64,000 nt of DNA from Linyphia triangularis. Lineage: Eukaryota > Arthropoda > Arachnida > Araneae > Linyphiidae. The notes beneath the pieces were generated by a model. That model saw only the letters and a program-made list of their open reading frames with translations. It did no database searches and was not told where the DNA came from. Where the stretch lies: contig CAXBTE010000017.1 in the NCBI GenBank assembly GCA_963978545.1, positions 186,001-250,000 on the forward strand. The letters are read 5' to 3'. Shown one piece after another: positions 12,187-24,013 of the stretch. The translations under genes and the position numbers were made by a program. Positions within the stretch are counted from its first letter, which is position 1, and each line of letters starts with the position of its first letter.

Positions 12187-12224
12187 TTTTGGATTTTACT
12201 GAATTTTCCCGACAGATTGGGCTA

Positions 12225-12236
12225 TAAATCGATTTA
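12225..12236. other. Perfect 12-bp palindrome TAAATCGATTTA (representative of 14 copies)
   Basis: Found in the second and third C unit of each expansion within CTATAAATCGATTTAAGG. The other C units have CTATAAAGCGATTTAAGG, in which one base breaks the symmetry, and the A monomer has CTATAAACTGAATTAAGG at the homologous place. It sits roughly 40 bp after the TAACGCGTTA palindrome. Because most units lack it, a required function is less likely than for TAACGCGTTA. Confidence 0.45.
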
Positions 12237-13373
12237 AGGGTCTTTTCTTGAACAGTTTTGATAAAAAGTAACTATTGAGCATTTTCAAAGCATTTCGGAC
12301 ATTTCCCAGCTAGTTTTAAAATATCGTTCAAAATCGTCTCTATTTCTGTGTTAACGCGTTATTTTGGATTTTTCTGAATTTTACCGACAGTTTAGGCTAT
12401 AAATCGATTTAAGGGTCCTTTCTTGAACAGTTTTGATAAAAAGTAACTTTTAAGCATACTCTTAGGTCACAGCTAAAATTTTAAAGCATTTCGGACAATT
12501 CCCAGCTAGTTTCAGAAATTGCGTTCAAAACCGTCTCTATTTCTGTGTTAACGCGTTATTTTGGATTTTTCTGAATTTTACCGACAGTTTGGGCTATAAA
12601 GCGATTTAAGGGTCCTTTCTTGACAGTTTTGATAAAAAGTAACTCTTGAGCATTTTCAAAGCATTTCGGACAATTCCCAGCTAGTTTTAAAAATATCGTT
12701 CAAAATCGTCTCTATTTCTGTGTTAACGCGTTATTTTGGATTTTTCTGAATTTTACCGACAGTTTGGGCTATAAAGCGATTTAAGGGTCCTTTCTTGACA
12801 GTTTTGATAAAAAGTAACTCTTGAGCATTTTCAAAGCATTTCGGACAATTCCCAGCTAGTTTGAAAAATATCGTTCAAAATCGTCTCTATTTCTGTGTTA
12901 ACGCGTTATTTTGGATTTTTCTGAATTTTACCGACAGTTTAGGCTATACAGCGATTTAAGGGTCCTTTCTTGACAGTTTTTATAAAAAGTTACTTTTGAT
13001 CATTTTCAAAGCATTTCGGACAATTCCCAGCTAGTTTTAAAAATTGCTTTCAAAATCGTCTCTATTTCTGTGTTAACGCGTTATTTTGGATTTTTCTGAA
13101 TTTTACCGATAATTTGGGATATAAATCGATATAAGGGTCCTTTCTTGAACAGTTTTGATAAAAAGTAACTTTTGAGCATACTCTAAGGTCACAGCTAAAA
13201 TTTTAAAGCATTTCGGACAATTCCCAACTAGTTTCAAAAATTGCGTTCAAAAACGTCTCCATTTCTGTGTTAACGCGTTATTTTGGATTTTTCTGAATTA
13301 TACCGACAGCTTGGTTTATAAAGCGATTTGAGGGTCCTTTCTTGGGCATATTTAATAAAAAGTTACTGTAAAC

Positions 13374-13423
13374 TATATTTCTATTTTAAAACCAAAATCT
13401 GGAAGCATTTTGAGAAATTTTTT
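13374..13423 (+). repeat. A-derived spacer between C and B arrays, expansion 1
   Basis: Fifty bases matching the A monomer just before its native B unit (ATTTCTATTTTAAAACC, AATCTGGAAGCATTTTGAG), except that the A reading GAGCCATTTTTTGG is here GAGAAATTTTTTGG. The same 50-bp spacer with the same change precedes the right B array in all seven expansions (also starting at 22148, 26050, 35359, 39261, 47189 and 59205). All seven expansions therefore descend from one founder. Confidence 0.88.
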
Positions 13424-14285
13424 GGAAAAGTGATTTTTTCATAAAATTTCCTAAGTCTAATCCCTTTGAAAAATTTCGAAAAATTTGAAAATTCAAAAAA
13501 TTATTTTTGGAAAAGTGATTTTTTCGTAAAATTTCCTAAGGCTAACCCCCTTGAAAAATTTGAAAATTCAAAAAATTATTTTTTGAAAAAGTGATTTTTT
13601 CGTAAAATTTCCTAAGGCTAACCCCCTTGAAAAATTTGAAAATTCAAAAATTTTTTTTTTGGAAAAGTGATTTTTTCATAAAATTTCCTAAGACTAACCC
13701 CTTTGAAAAATTTGAAAATTGAAAAAATTATTTTTTGGAAAAGTGATTTTTTCATAAAATTTCCTAAGGCTAACCCTTTGAAAAATTTGAAAATTCAAAA
13801 AATTATTTTTTGGAAAAGTGATTTTTTCATAAAATTTCCTAAGACTAACCCCTTTGAAAAATTTCGAAAAATTTGAAAATTCAAAAAATTATTTTTTGGA
13901 AAAGTGATTTTTTCATAAAATTTCCTAAGACTAACCCCTTTGAAAAATTTGAAAATTGAAAAAATTATTTTTTGGAAAAGTGATATTTTCATAAAATTTC
14001 CTAAGGCTAACCCTTTGAAAAATTTCAAAATTCAAAAAATTATGTTTTGGAAAAGTGATTTTTTCATAAAATTTCCTAAGGCTAACCCTTTGAAAAATTT
14101 CAAAATTCAAAAAATTATTTTTTGGAAAAGTGATTTTTTCATAAAATTTCCTAAGGCTAACCCCTTTGAAAAATTTGAAAATTCAAAAAATTATTTTTTG
14201 GAAAAGTGATTTTTTCATAAAATTTCCTAAGGCTAACCCCTTTGAAAAATTTCGAAAAATTTGAAAATTCAAAAAATTATTTTTT
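13424..14285 (+). repeat. Satellite B array, right arm of expansion 1 (11 copies)
   Basis: Copies start at 13424, 13509, 13585, 13661, 13737, 13812, 13898, 13974, 14049, 14124 and 14200, mostly 75-76 bp apart. Several carry TTTTTTCGTAAAATTTCC and a CTAACCCCCTTG form that are absent from the left arm. One copy has TATGTTTTGG and one has a run of ten T before GGAAAAG. The array returns to A in exact register at TTTTTTCAGTCACATTTGG, unlike expansions 2, 3, 4, 5 and 7. Short open frames over these units on both strands simply read the repeat. Confidence 0.95.
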
Positions 14286-17200
14286 CAGTCACATTTGGAC
14301 AGAATATAAATATAAAACATATTTCAGGTCCCCAAAAAAAATTTGGTAGCATTTGAGCCATTATTTTCAAAGTTCAAAATTTCCCTTTGAAAATACATTG
14401 ATTGTATTTTGGAGTTTTTGAATTTTTACTCGTAGTGTATTTGGAGCACAGTATTGTAACTTGGCCACATTTAAGGTCTTCTATAGGAGATTCTTAAAAA
14501 CGAAAATCTTAACAACCACAAAATATTAAGGGGGTCAAAATTTGCAAAGTTGTTTTTTTCAGTGGTACACATACATAATTTTTACACAGAGAGTTTTGGG
14601 AGCACAATGTTGTAACTTGGCAACATTGAAGTTCATTAATAGGAGATTCTTAAAAACGAAAATCTTAACAACCACTAAATATTAAGGGGGTCGAAAGTTG
14701 ATCCCAAAAAAGGACTGCATTTCAAACACTGAAAATTTCTGAATTTTACCTACATTTTGGGCTATAAACTGAATTAAGGGTCCTTTATTGGGCAGATTTG
14801 AAATAAAGTGACTGCAAATCATATTTCTATTTTAAAACCAAAATCTGGAAGCATTTTGAGCCATTTTTTGGAAAAGTGATTTTTTCATAAAATTTCCTAA
14901 GGCTAACCCCTTTGAAAAATTTCGAAAAATTTGAAAATTCAAAAAATTATTTTTTCAGTCACATTTGGACAGAATATGAATATAAAACATATTTCAGGTC
15001 CACAAAAAAAATTTGGTAGCATTTGAGCCACTATTTTCAAAGTTCAAAATTTCCCTTTGAAAATACATTGATTGTATTTTGGAGTTTTTGAATTTTTACT
15101 CGTAGTGTATTTGGAGCACAGTATTGTAACTTGGCCACATTTAAGGTCTTCTATAGGAGATTCTTAAAAACGAAAATCTTAACAACCACAAAATATTAAG
15201 GGGGTCAAAATTTGCAAAGTTGTTTTTTTCAGTGGTACACATACATAATTTTTACACAGAGAGTTTTGGGAGCACAATGTTGTAACTTGGCAACATTGAA
15301 GTTCATTAATAGGAGATTCTTAAAAACGAAAATCTTAACAACCACTAAATATTAAGGGGGTCGAAAGTTGATCCCAAAAAAGGACTGCATTTCAAACACT
15401 GAAAATTTCTGAATTTTACCTACATTTTGGGCTATAAACTGAATTAAGGGTCCTTTATTGGGCAGATTTGAAATAAAGTGACTGCAAATCATATTTCTAT
15501 TTTAAAACCAAAATCTGGAAGCTTTTTGAGCCATTTTTTGGAAAAGTGATTTTTTCATAAAATTTCCTAAGGCTAACCCCTTTGAAAAATTTCGAAAAAT
15601 TTGAAAATTCAAAAAATTATTTTTTCAGTCACATTTGGACAGAATATGAATATAAAACATATTTCAGGTCCACAAAAAAAATTTGGTAGCATTTGAGCCA
15701 CTATTTTCAAAGTTCAAAATTTCCCTTTGAAAATACATTGATTTTACAGTTTTTGAATTTTTACTCATAGTGTATTTGGAGCACAGTATTGTAACTTGGC
15801 CACATTTAAGGTCTTCTATAGGAGATTCTTAAAAACGAAAATCTTAACAACCACAAAATATTAAGGGGGTCAAAATTTGCAAATTTGTTTTTTTCAGTGG
15901 TACACATACATAATTTTTACACAGAGAGTTTTGGGAGCACAATGTTGTGACTTGGCCACATTGAAGTTCATTAATAGGAGATTCTTAAAAATGAAAATCT
16001 TAACAACCACTAAATATTAAGGGGGTCGAAAGTTTATCCCAAAAAAGGACTGCATTTCAAACACTGAAAATTTCTGAATTTTACCTACATTTTGGGCTAT
16101 AAACTGAATTAAAGGGTCCTTTTTTGGGCAGATTTGAAATAAAGTGACTGCAAATCATATTTCTATTTTAAAACCAAAATCTGGAAGCATTTTGAGCCAT
16201 TTTTTGGAAAAGTGATTTTTTCATAAAATTTCCTAAGGCTAACCCCTTTGAAAAATTTCGAAAAATTTGAAAATTCAAAAAATTATTTTTTCAGTCACAT
16301 TTGGACAGAATATAAATATAATACATATTTCAGGTCCCCAAAAAAAATTTGGTAGCATTTGAGCCACTATTTTCAAAGTTCAAAATTTCCCTTTGAAAAT
16401 ACATTGATTTTACAGTTTTTGAATTTTTACTCATAGTGTATTTGGAGCACAGTATTGTAACTTGGCCACATTTAAGGTCTTCTATAGGAGATTCTTAAAA
16501 ACGAAAATCTTAACAACCACAAAATATTAAGGGGGTCAAAATTTGCAAAGTTGTTTTTTTCAGTGGTACACATACATAATTTTTACACAGAGAGTTTTGG
16601 GAGCACAATGTTGTAACTTGGCAACATTGAAGTTCATTAATAGGAGATTCTTAAAAACGAAAATCTTAACAACCACTAAATATTAAGGGGGTCGAAAGTT
16701 TATCCCAAAAAAGGACTGCATTTCAAACACTGAAAATTTCTGAATTTTACCTACATTTTGGGCTATAAACTGAATTAAAGGGTCCTTTTTTGGGCAGATT
16801 TGAAATAAAGTGACTGCAAATCATATTTCTATTTTAAAACCAAAATCTGGAAGCATTTTGAGCCATTTTTTGGAAAAGTGATTTTTTCATAAAATTTCCT
16901 AAGGCTAACCCCTTTGAAAAATTTCGAAAAATTTGAAAATTCAAAAAATTATTTTTTCAGTCACATTTGGACAGAATATAAATATAATACATATTTCAGG
17001 TCCCCAAAAAAAATTTGGTAGCATTTGAGCCACTATTTTCAAAGTTCAAAATTTCCCTTTGAAAATACATTGATTTTACAGTTTTTGAATTTTTACTCAT
17101 AGTGTATTTGGAGCACAGTATTGTAACTTGGCCACATTTAAGGTCTTCTATAGGAGATTCTTAAAAACGAAAATCTTAACAACCACAAAATATTAAGGGG

Positions 17201-20198
17201 GTCAAAATTTGCAAAGTTGTTTTTTTCAGTGGTACACATACATAATTTTTACACAGAGAGTTTTGGGAGCACAATGTTGTAACTTGGCAACATTGAAGTT
17301 CATTAATAGGAGATTCTTAAAAACGAAAATCTTAACAACCACTAAATATTAAGGGGGTCGAAAGTTGATCCCAAAAAAGGACTGCATTTCAAACACTGAA
17401 AATTTCTGAATTTTACCTACATTTTGGGCTATAAACTGAATTAAAGGGTCCTTTTTTGGGCAGATTTGAAATAAAGTGACTGCAAATCATATTTCTATTT
17501 TAAAACCAAAATCTGGAAGCATTTTGAGCCATTTTTTGGAAAAGTGATTTTTTCATAAAATTTCCTGAGGCTAACCCCTTTGAAAAATTTCGAAAAATTT
17601 GAAAATTCAAAAAATTATTTTTTCAGTCACATTTGGACAGAATATAAATATAAAACATATTTCAGGTCCTCAAAAAAAATTTGGTAGCATTTGAGCCACT
17701 ATTTTCAAAGTTAAAAATTTCCCTTTGAAAATACATTGATTTTACAGTTTTTGAATTTTTACTCATAGTGTATTTGGAGCACAGTATTGTAACTTGGCCA
17801 CATTTAAGGTCTTCTATAGGAGATTCTTAAAAACGAAAATCTTAACAACCACAAAATATTAAGGGGGTCAAAATTTGCAAAGTTGTTTTTTTCAGTGGTA
17901 CACATACATAATTTTTACACAGAGAGTTTTGGGAGCACAATGTTGTAACTTGGCAACATTGAAGTTCATTAATAGGAGATTCTTAAAAATGAAAATCTTA
18001 ACAACCACTAAATATTAAGGGGGTCGAAAGTTTATCCCAAAAAAGGACTGCATTTCAAACACTGAAAATTTCTGAATTTTACCTACATTTTGGGCTATAA
18101 ACTGAATTAAAGGGTCCTTTTTTGGGCAGATTTGAAATAAAGTGACTGCAAATCATATTTCTATTTTAAAACCAAAATCTGGAAGCATTTTGAGCCATTT
18201 TTTGGAAAAGTGATTTTTTCATAAAATTTCCTAAGGCTAACCCCTTTGAAAAATTTCGAAAAATTTGAAAATTCAAAAAATTATTTTTTCAGTCACATTT
18301 GGACAGAATATAAATATAAAACATATTTCAGGTCCCCAAAAAAAATTTGGTAGCATTTGAGCCACTATTTTCAAAGTTCAAAATTTCCCTTTGAAAATAC
18401 ATTGATTTTACAGTTTTTGAATTTTTACTCATAGTGTATTTGGAGCACAGTATTGTAACTTGGCCACATTTAAGGTCTTCTATAGGAGATTCTTAAAAAC
18501 GAAAATCTTAACAACCACAAAATATTAAGGGGGTCAAAATTTGCAAAGTTGTTTTTTTCAGTGGTACACATACATAATTTTTACACAGAGAGTTTTGGGA
18601 GCACAATGTTGTAACTTGGCAACATTGAAGTTCATTAATAGGAGATTCTTAAAAACGAAAATCTTAACAACCACTAAATATTAAGGGGGTCGAAAGTTGA
18701 TCCCAAAAAAGGACTGCATTTCAAACACTGAAAATTTCTGAATTTTACCTACATTTTGGGCTATAAACTGAATTAAGGGTCCTTTATTGGGCAGATTTTA
18801 AATAAAGTGACTGCAAATCATATTTCTATTTTAAAACCAAAATCTGGAAGCATTTTGAGCCATTTTTTGGAAAAGTGATTTTTTCATAAAATTTCCTAAG
18901 GCTAACCCCTTTGAAAAATTTCGAAAAATTTGAAAATTCAAAAAATTATTTTTTCAGTCACATTTGGACAGAATATAAATATAAAACATATTTCAGGTCC
19001 CCAAAAAAAATTTGGTAGCATTTGAGCCACTATTTTCAAAGTTCAAAATTTCCCTTTGAAAATACATTGATTTTACAGTTTTTGAATTTTTACTCATAGT
19101 GTATTTGGAGCACAGTATTGTAACTTGGCCACATTTAAGGTCTTCTATAGGAGATTCTTAAAAACGAAAATCTTAACAACCACAAAATATTAAGGGGGTC
19201 AAAATTTGCAAAGTTGTTTTTTTCAGTGGTACACATACATAATTTTTACACAGAGAGTTTTGGGAGCACAATGTTGTAACTTGGCAACATTGAAGTTCAT
19301 TAATAGGAGATTCTTAAAAACGAAAATCTTAACAACCACTAAATATTAAGGGGGTCGAAAGTTGATCCCAAAAAAGGACTGCATTTCAAACACTGAAAAT
19401 TTCTGAATTTTACCTACATTTTGGGCTATAAACTGAATTAAGGGTCCTTTATTGGGCAGATTTGAAATAAAGTGACTGCAAATCATATTTCTATTTTAAA
19501 ACCAAAATCTGGAAGCATTTTGAGCCATTTTTTGGAAAAGTGATTTTTTCATAAAATTTCCTTAGGCTAACCCCTTTGAAAAATTTCGAAAAATTTGAAA
19601 ATTCAAAAAATTATTTTTTCAGTCACATTTGGACAGAATATGAATATAAAACATATTTCAGGTCCACAAAAAAAATTTGGTAGCATTTGAGCCACTATTT
19701 TCAAAGTTCAAAATTTCCCTTTGAAAATACATTGATTTTACAGTTTTTGAATTTTTACTCATAGTGTATTTGGAGCACAGTATTGTTACTTGGCCACATT
19801 TAAGGTCTTCTATAGGAGATTCTTAAAAACGAAAATCTTAACAACCACAAAATATTAAGGGGGTCAAAATTTGCAAATTTGTTTTTTTCAGTGGTACACA
19901 TACATAATTTTTACACAGAGAGTTTTGGGAGCACAATGTTGTGACTTGGCCACATTGAAGTTCATTAATAGGAGATTCTTAAAAATGAAAATCTTAACAA
20001 CCACTAAATATTAAGGGGGTCGAAAGTTGATCCCAAAAAAGGACTGCATTTCAAACACTGAAAATTTCTGAATTTTACCTACATTTTGGGCTATAAACTG
20101 AATTAAGGGTCCTTTATTGGGCAGATTTGAAATAAAGTGACTGCAAATCATATTTCTATTTTAAAACCAAAATCTGGAAGCATTTTGAGCCATTTTTT
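14286..20198 (+). repeat. Satellite A array, segment 2 (8 complete monomers plus flanking parts)
   Basis: Monomers start at 14466, 15136, 15801, 16467, 17133, 17799, 18465 and 19130; the one at 19795 is expanded. The first 180 bp complete the monomer interrupted by expansion 1 and carry GAGCCATTATTTTC, GATTGTATTTTGGAG and ACTCGTAG, a marker set typical of expansion right flanks. The copy at 14466 has the 670-bp form. Private changes include GAAGCTTTTTGAG near 15520 and TTTCCTGAGGC near 17565. Confidence 0.96.
17133..19129 (+). repeat. Block duplication, copy 2 (partner at 7326-9987)
   Basis: Three monomers carrying the rare markers GGTCCTCAAA, AAAGTTAAAAAT, AAAAATGAAAATC with GTTTATCCC, and GATTTTAAATAAAG, in the same order as the upstream partner but without the equivalent of the 8658 monomer. 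Some differences also exist, for example the first copy here lacks the GTTGTGACTTGG form seen at 7326. Confidence 0.75.
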
Positions 20199-21020
20199 GG
20201 AAAAGTGATTTTTTCATAAAATTTCCTAAGGCTAACCCCTTTGAAAAATTTCGAAAAATTTGAAAATTCAAAAAATTATTTTTTGGAAAAGTGATTTTTT
20301 CATAAAATTTCCCAAGGCTAACCCCTTTGAAAAATTTCGAAAAATTTGAAAATTCAAAAAATTATTTTTTGGAAAAGTGATTTTTTCATAAAATTTCCTA
20401 AGGCTAACCCCCTTTGAAAAATTTGAAAATTCAAAAAATTATTTTTTGGAAAAGTGATTTTTTCATAAAATTTCCTAAGACTAACCCCTTTGAAAAATTT
20501 CGAAAAATTTGAAAATTCAAAAAATTATTTTTTGGAAAAGTGATTTTTTCATAAAATTTCCTAAGACTAACCCCTTTGAAAAATTTCGAAAAATTTGAAA
20601 ATTCAAAAAAATTATTTTTTGGAAAAGTGATTTTTTCATAAAATTTCCTAAGGCTAACCCCTTTGAAAAATTTGAAAATTCAAAAAATTATTTTTTGGAA
20701 AAGTGATTTTTTCATAAAATATCCTAAGGCTAACCCCTTTGAAAAATTTGAAAATTCAAAAAATTATTTTTTGGAAAAGTGATTTTTTCATAAAATTTCC
20801 TAAGACTAACCCCTTTGAAAAATTTCGAAAAATTTGAAAATTCAAAAAATTATTTTTTGGAAAAGTGATTTTTTCATAAAATTTCCTAAGGCTAACCCCT
20901 TTGAAAAATTTGAAAATTCAAAAAATTATTTTTTGGAAAAGTGATTTTTTCATAAAATTTCTTAAGTCTAACCCCTTTGAAAAATTTTGAAAAATTTGAA
21001 AATTCAAAAAATTATTTTTT
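20199..21020 (+). repeat. Satellite B array, left arm of expansion 2 (10 copies)
   Basis: Copies start at 20199 (native), 20285, 20371, 20448, 20534, 20621, 20697, 20773, 20859 and 20935. The second copy has TTTCCCAAGGC, shared with most other left arms. It lacks the pair of copies marked TTTCAAAAGGC and GGCTATCCCC that expansions 3, 4, 5 and 7 carry. One unit is 87 bp because of an extra A in its A-tract. The last copy reads TTTCTTAAGTC. Confidence 0.95.
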
Positions 21021-22147
21021 CAGTCAAATTTCGACAGAATATGAATATAAAACATATTTCAGGTCTTCAACTAAAATTTCCCAGCTAGTTTCAAAATTTC
21101 GTACAAAATTGTCTCCATTTCTGAGCAAACGCGTTATTTTGGATTTTTTTGAATTTTACGACAGTTTGGGCTATAAAGCGATTTAAGGGACCTTTCTTGG
21201 ATAGTTTTGATAAAAAGTAACTCTTAAGCATTCTCCTATGTTAACAGCTAAATTTGACACATTTCGGACATTTCCCAGCTAAATTCCAAAATTTCGTTCA
21301 AAACCGTCTCTATTTCTGTGCTAACGCGTTATTTTGGATTTTACTGAATTTTCCCGACAGATTGGGCTATAAATCGATTTAAGGGTCTTTTCTTGAACAG
21401 TTTTGATAAAAAGTAACTATTGAGCATTTTCAAAGCATTTCGGACATTTCCCAGCTAGTTTTAAAAATATCGTTCAAAATCGTCTCTATTTCTGTGTTAA
21501 CGCGTTATTTTGGATTTTTCTGAATTTTACCGACAGTTTAGGCTATAAATCGATTTAAGGGTCCTTTCTTGAACAGTTTTGATAAAAAGTAACTTTTAAG
21601 CATACTCTTAGGTCACAGCTAAAATTTTAAAGCATTTCGGACAATTCCCAGCTAGTTTCAGAAATTGCGTTCAAAACCGTCTCTATTTCTGTGTTAACGC
21701 GTTATTTTGGATTTTTCGGAATTCTACCAACAGTTTGGGCTATAAAGCGATTAAAGGGTCCTTTCTTGACAGTTTTGATAAAAAGTTACTTTTGAGCATT
21801 TTCAAAGCATTTCGGACAATTCCCAGCTAGTTTTAAAAATTGCTTTCAAAATCGTCTCTATTTCTGTGTTAACGCGTTATTTTGGATTTTTCTGAATTTT
21901 ACCGACAGTTTGGGCTATAAAGCGATTTAAGGGTCCTTTCTTGACAGTTTTGATAAAAAGTAACTCTTGAGCATTTTCAAAGCATTTCGGACAATTCCCA
22001 GCTAGTTTTAAAAATATCGTTCAAAATCGTCTCTATTTCTGTGTTAACGCGTTATTTTGGATTTTTCTGAATTATACCGACAGCTTGGTTTATAAAGCGA
22101 TTTGAGGGTCCTTTCTTGGGCATATTTAATAAAAAGTTACTGTAAAC
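21021..22147 (+). repeat. Satellite C array of expansion 2 (6 copies, 1127 bp)
   Basis: ACGCGT cores at 21129, 21324, 21500, 21697, 21872 and 22047 (spacings 195, 176, 197, 175, 175). Relative to expansion 1 it has two fewer units. The fourth unit reads TTTTTCGGAATTCTACCAACAG and GCGATTAAAGGG. The final unit ends in the C-to-A transition GAATTATACCGACAGCTTGG and GGGCATATTTAATAAAAAG. Its length of 1127 bp recurs exactly in expansions 3, 4, 5 and 7. Confidence 0.94.
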
Positions 22148-22197
22148 TATATTTCTATTTTAAAACCAAAATCTGGAAGCATTTTGAGAAATTTTTT

Positions 22198-22823
22198 GGA
22201 AAAGTGATTTTTTCATAAAATTTCCTAAGTCTAATCCCTTTGAAAAATTTCGAAAAATTTGAAAATTCAAAAAATTATTTTTGGAAAAGTGATTTTTTCG
22301 TAAAATTTCCTAAGGCTAACCCCCTTGAAAAATTTGAAAATTCAAAAAATTATTTTTTGAAAAAGTGATTTTTTCGTAAAATTTCCTAAGGCTAACCCCC
22401 TTGAAAAATTTGAAAATTCAAAAAATTATTTTTTGAAAAAGTGATTTTTTCATAAAATTTCCTAAGGCTAACCCCTTTGAAAAATTTAAAAATTCAAAAA
22501 ATTATTTTTTGAAAAAGTGATTTTTTCATAAAATTTCCTAAGACTAACCCCTTTGAAAAATTTGAAAATTCAAAATTTTTTTTTTTGGAAAAGTGATTTT
22601 TTCATAAAATTTCCTAAGACTAACCCCTTTGAAAAATTTGAAAATTGAAAAAATTATTTTTTGGAAAAGTGATTTTTTCATAAAATTTCCTAAGGCTAAC
22701 CCTTTGAAAAATTTGAAAATTCAAAAAATTATTTTTTGGAAAAGTGATTTTTTCATAAAATTTCCTAAGACTAACCCCTTTGAAAAATTTCGAAAAATTT
22801 GAAAATTCAAAAAATTATTTTTT
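22198..22823 (+). repeat. Satellite B array, right arm of expansion 2 (8 copies)
   Basis: Copies start at 22198, 22283, 22359, 22435, 22511, 22587, 22663 and 22738. Several read TTTTGAAAAAGTG instead of TTTTGGAAAAGTG. The array exits directly into GATAGCATTTGAGCCATT. The A segment that normally lies between (TCAGTCACATTTGG to the A8 run) is missing, a deletion of roughly 65 bp that defines the second expansion lineage. Confidence 0.94.
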
Positions 22824-24013
22824 GATAGCATTTGAGCCATTATTTTCAAAGTTCAAAATTTCCCTTTGAAAATACATTGATTGTATTTTGGAGTTTTTGA
22901 ATTTTTACTCGTAGTGTATTTGGAGCACAGTATTGTAACTTGGCCACATTTAAGGTCTTCTATAGGAGATTCTTAAAAACGAAAATCTTAACAACCACAA
23001 AATATTAAGGGGGTCAAAATTTGCAAAGTTGTTTTTTTCAGTGGTACACATACATAATTTTTACACAGAGAGTTTTGGGAGCACAATGTTGTAACTTGGC
23101 AACATTGAAGTTCATTAATAGGAGATTCTTAAAAACGAAAATCTTAACAACCACTAAATATTAAGGGGGTCGAAAGTTGATCCCAAAAAAGGACTGCATT
23201 TCAAACACTGAAAATTTCTGAATTTTACCTACATTTTGGGCTATAAACTGAATTAAGGGTCCTTTATTGGGCAGATTTGAAATAAAGTGACTGCAAATCA
23301 TATTTCTATTTTAAAACCAAAATCTGGAAGCATTTTGAGCCATTTTTTGGAAAAGTGATTTTTTCATAAAATTTCCTAAGGCTAACCCCTTTGAAAAATT
23401 TCGAAAAATTTGAAAATTCAAAAAATTATTTTTTCAGTCACATTTGGACAGAATATGAATATAAAACATATTTCAGGTCCACAAAAAAAAATTGGTAGCA
23501 TTTGAGCCACTATTTTCAAAGTTCAAAATTTCCCTTTGAAAATACATTGATTTTACAGTTTTTGAATTTTTACTCATAGTGTATTTGGAGCACAGTATTG
23601 TAACTTGGCCACATTTAAGGTCTTCTATAGGAGATTCTTAAAAACGAAAATCTTAACAACCACAAAATATTAAGGGGGTCAAAATTTGCAAATTTGTTTT
23701 TTTCAGTGGTACACATACATAATTTTTACACAGAGAGTTTTGGGAGCACAATGTTGTGACTTGGCCACATTGAAGTTCATTAATAGGAGATTCTTAAAAA
23801 TGAAAATCTTAACAACCACTAAATATTAAGGGGGTCGAAAGTTGATCCCAAAAAAGGACTGCATTTCAAACACTGAAAATTTCTGAATTTTACCTACATT
23901 TTGGGCTATAAACTGAATTAAGGGTCCTTTATTGGGCAGATTTGAAATAAAGTGACTGCAAATCATATTTCTATTTTAAAACCAAAATCTGGAAGCATTT
24001 TGAGCCATTTTTT
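22824..24013 (+). repeat. Satellite A, segment 3 (one complete monomer between expansions 2 and 3)
   Basis: Right part of the expanded monomer, the complete monomer at 22945-23609, and the left part of the next expanded one from 23610. The monomer at 22945 carries GGTCCACAAAA and the next carries GCAAATTTG with GTTGTGACTTGG, the pairing seen before every lineage II expansion. Confidence 0.96.

Larger units (their letters stand above)
11876..13373 (+). repeat. Satellite C array of expansion 1 (8 copies, 1498 bp)
   Basis: It opens with about 45 bp like the A monomer (CAGTCAAATTTCGACAG to TTTCAGGTC) and then eight C units. A unit reads CCCAGCTAG, GTTCAAAATCGTCTC, TATTTCTGTG, TTAACGCGTTATTTTGGA, GAATTTTACCGACAG, GGGCTATAAAGCGATTTAAG, GGTCCTTTCTTG, CAGTTTTGATAAAAAG. 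ACGCGT sites lie at 11984, 12179, 12354, 12551, 12726, 12901, 13076 and 13273, giving spacings of 195, 175, 197, 175, 175, 175 and 197. The long form carries GGTCACAGCTAAAATTTTAAA or similar before CATTTCGG. The stretch from GAATTTTACC to GGGTCCTTT aligns with the middle of A, so C and A share ancestry. Confidence 0.94.

Noticed and set aside
11876..13373. Centromere-protein box (CENP-B-like) in the C units
   Set aside because: The mammalian-type box needs TTCG and CGGG with fixed spacing. C units have TTTCGGAC and ACGCGT but no matching combination.
13795..14209. Overlapping open stretches of 77-89 codons on both strands of the B array
   Set aside because: Both are translations of the 75-76-bp repeat, which keeps frames open by chance. 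The predicted proteins are low-complexity K/N/F/I repeats. They lie on opposite strands of the same bases and start at non-ATG codons where I checked.
19556..19575. Telomere-like motifs (CTAACCC in B units, TTAGGCTAA in one monomer)
   Set aside because: They occur once per unit inside a longer repeat and never as tandem 6-7-bp runs.
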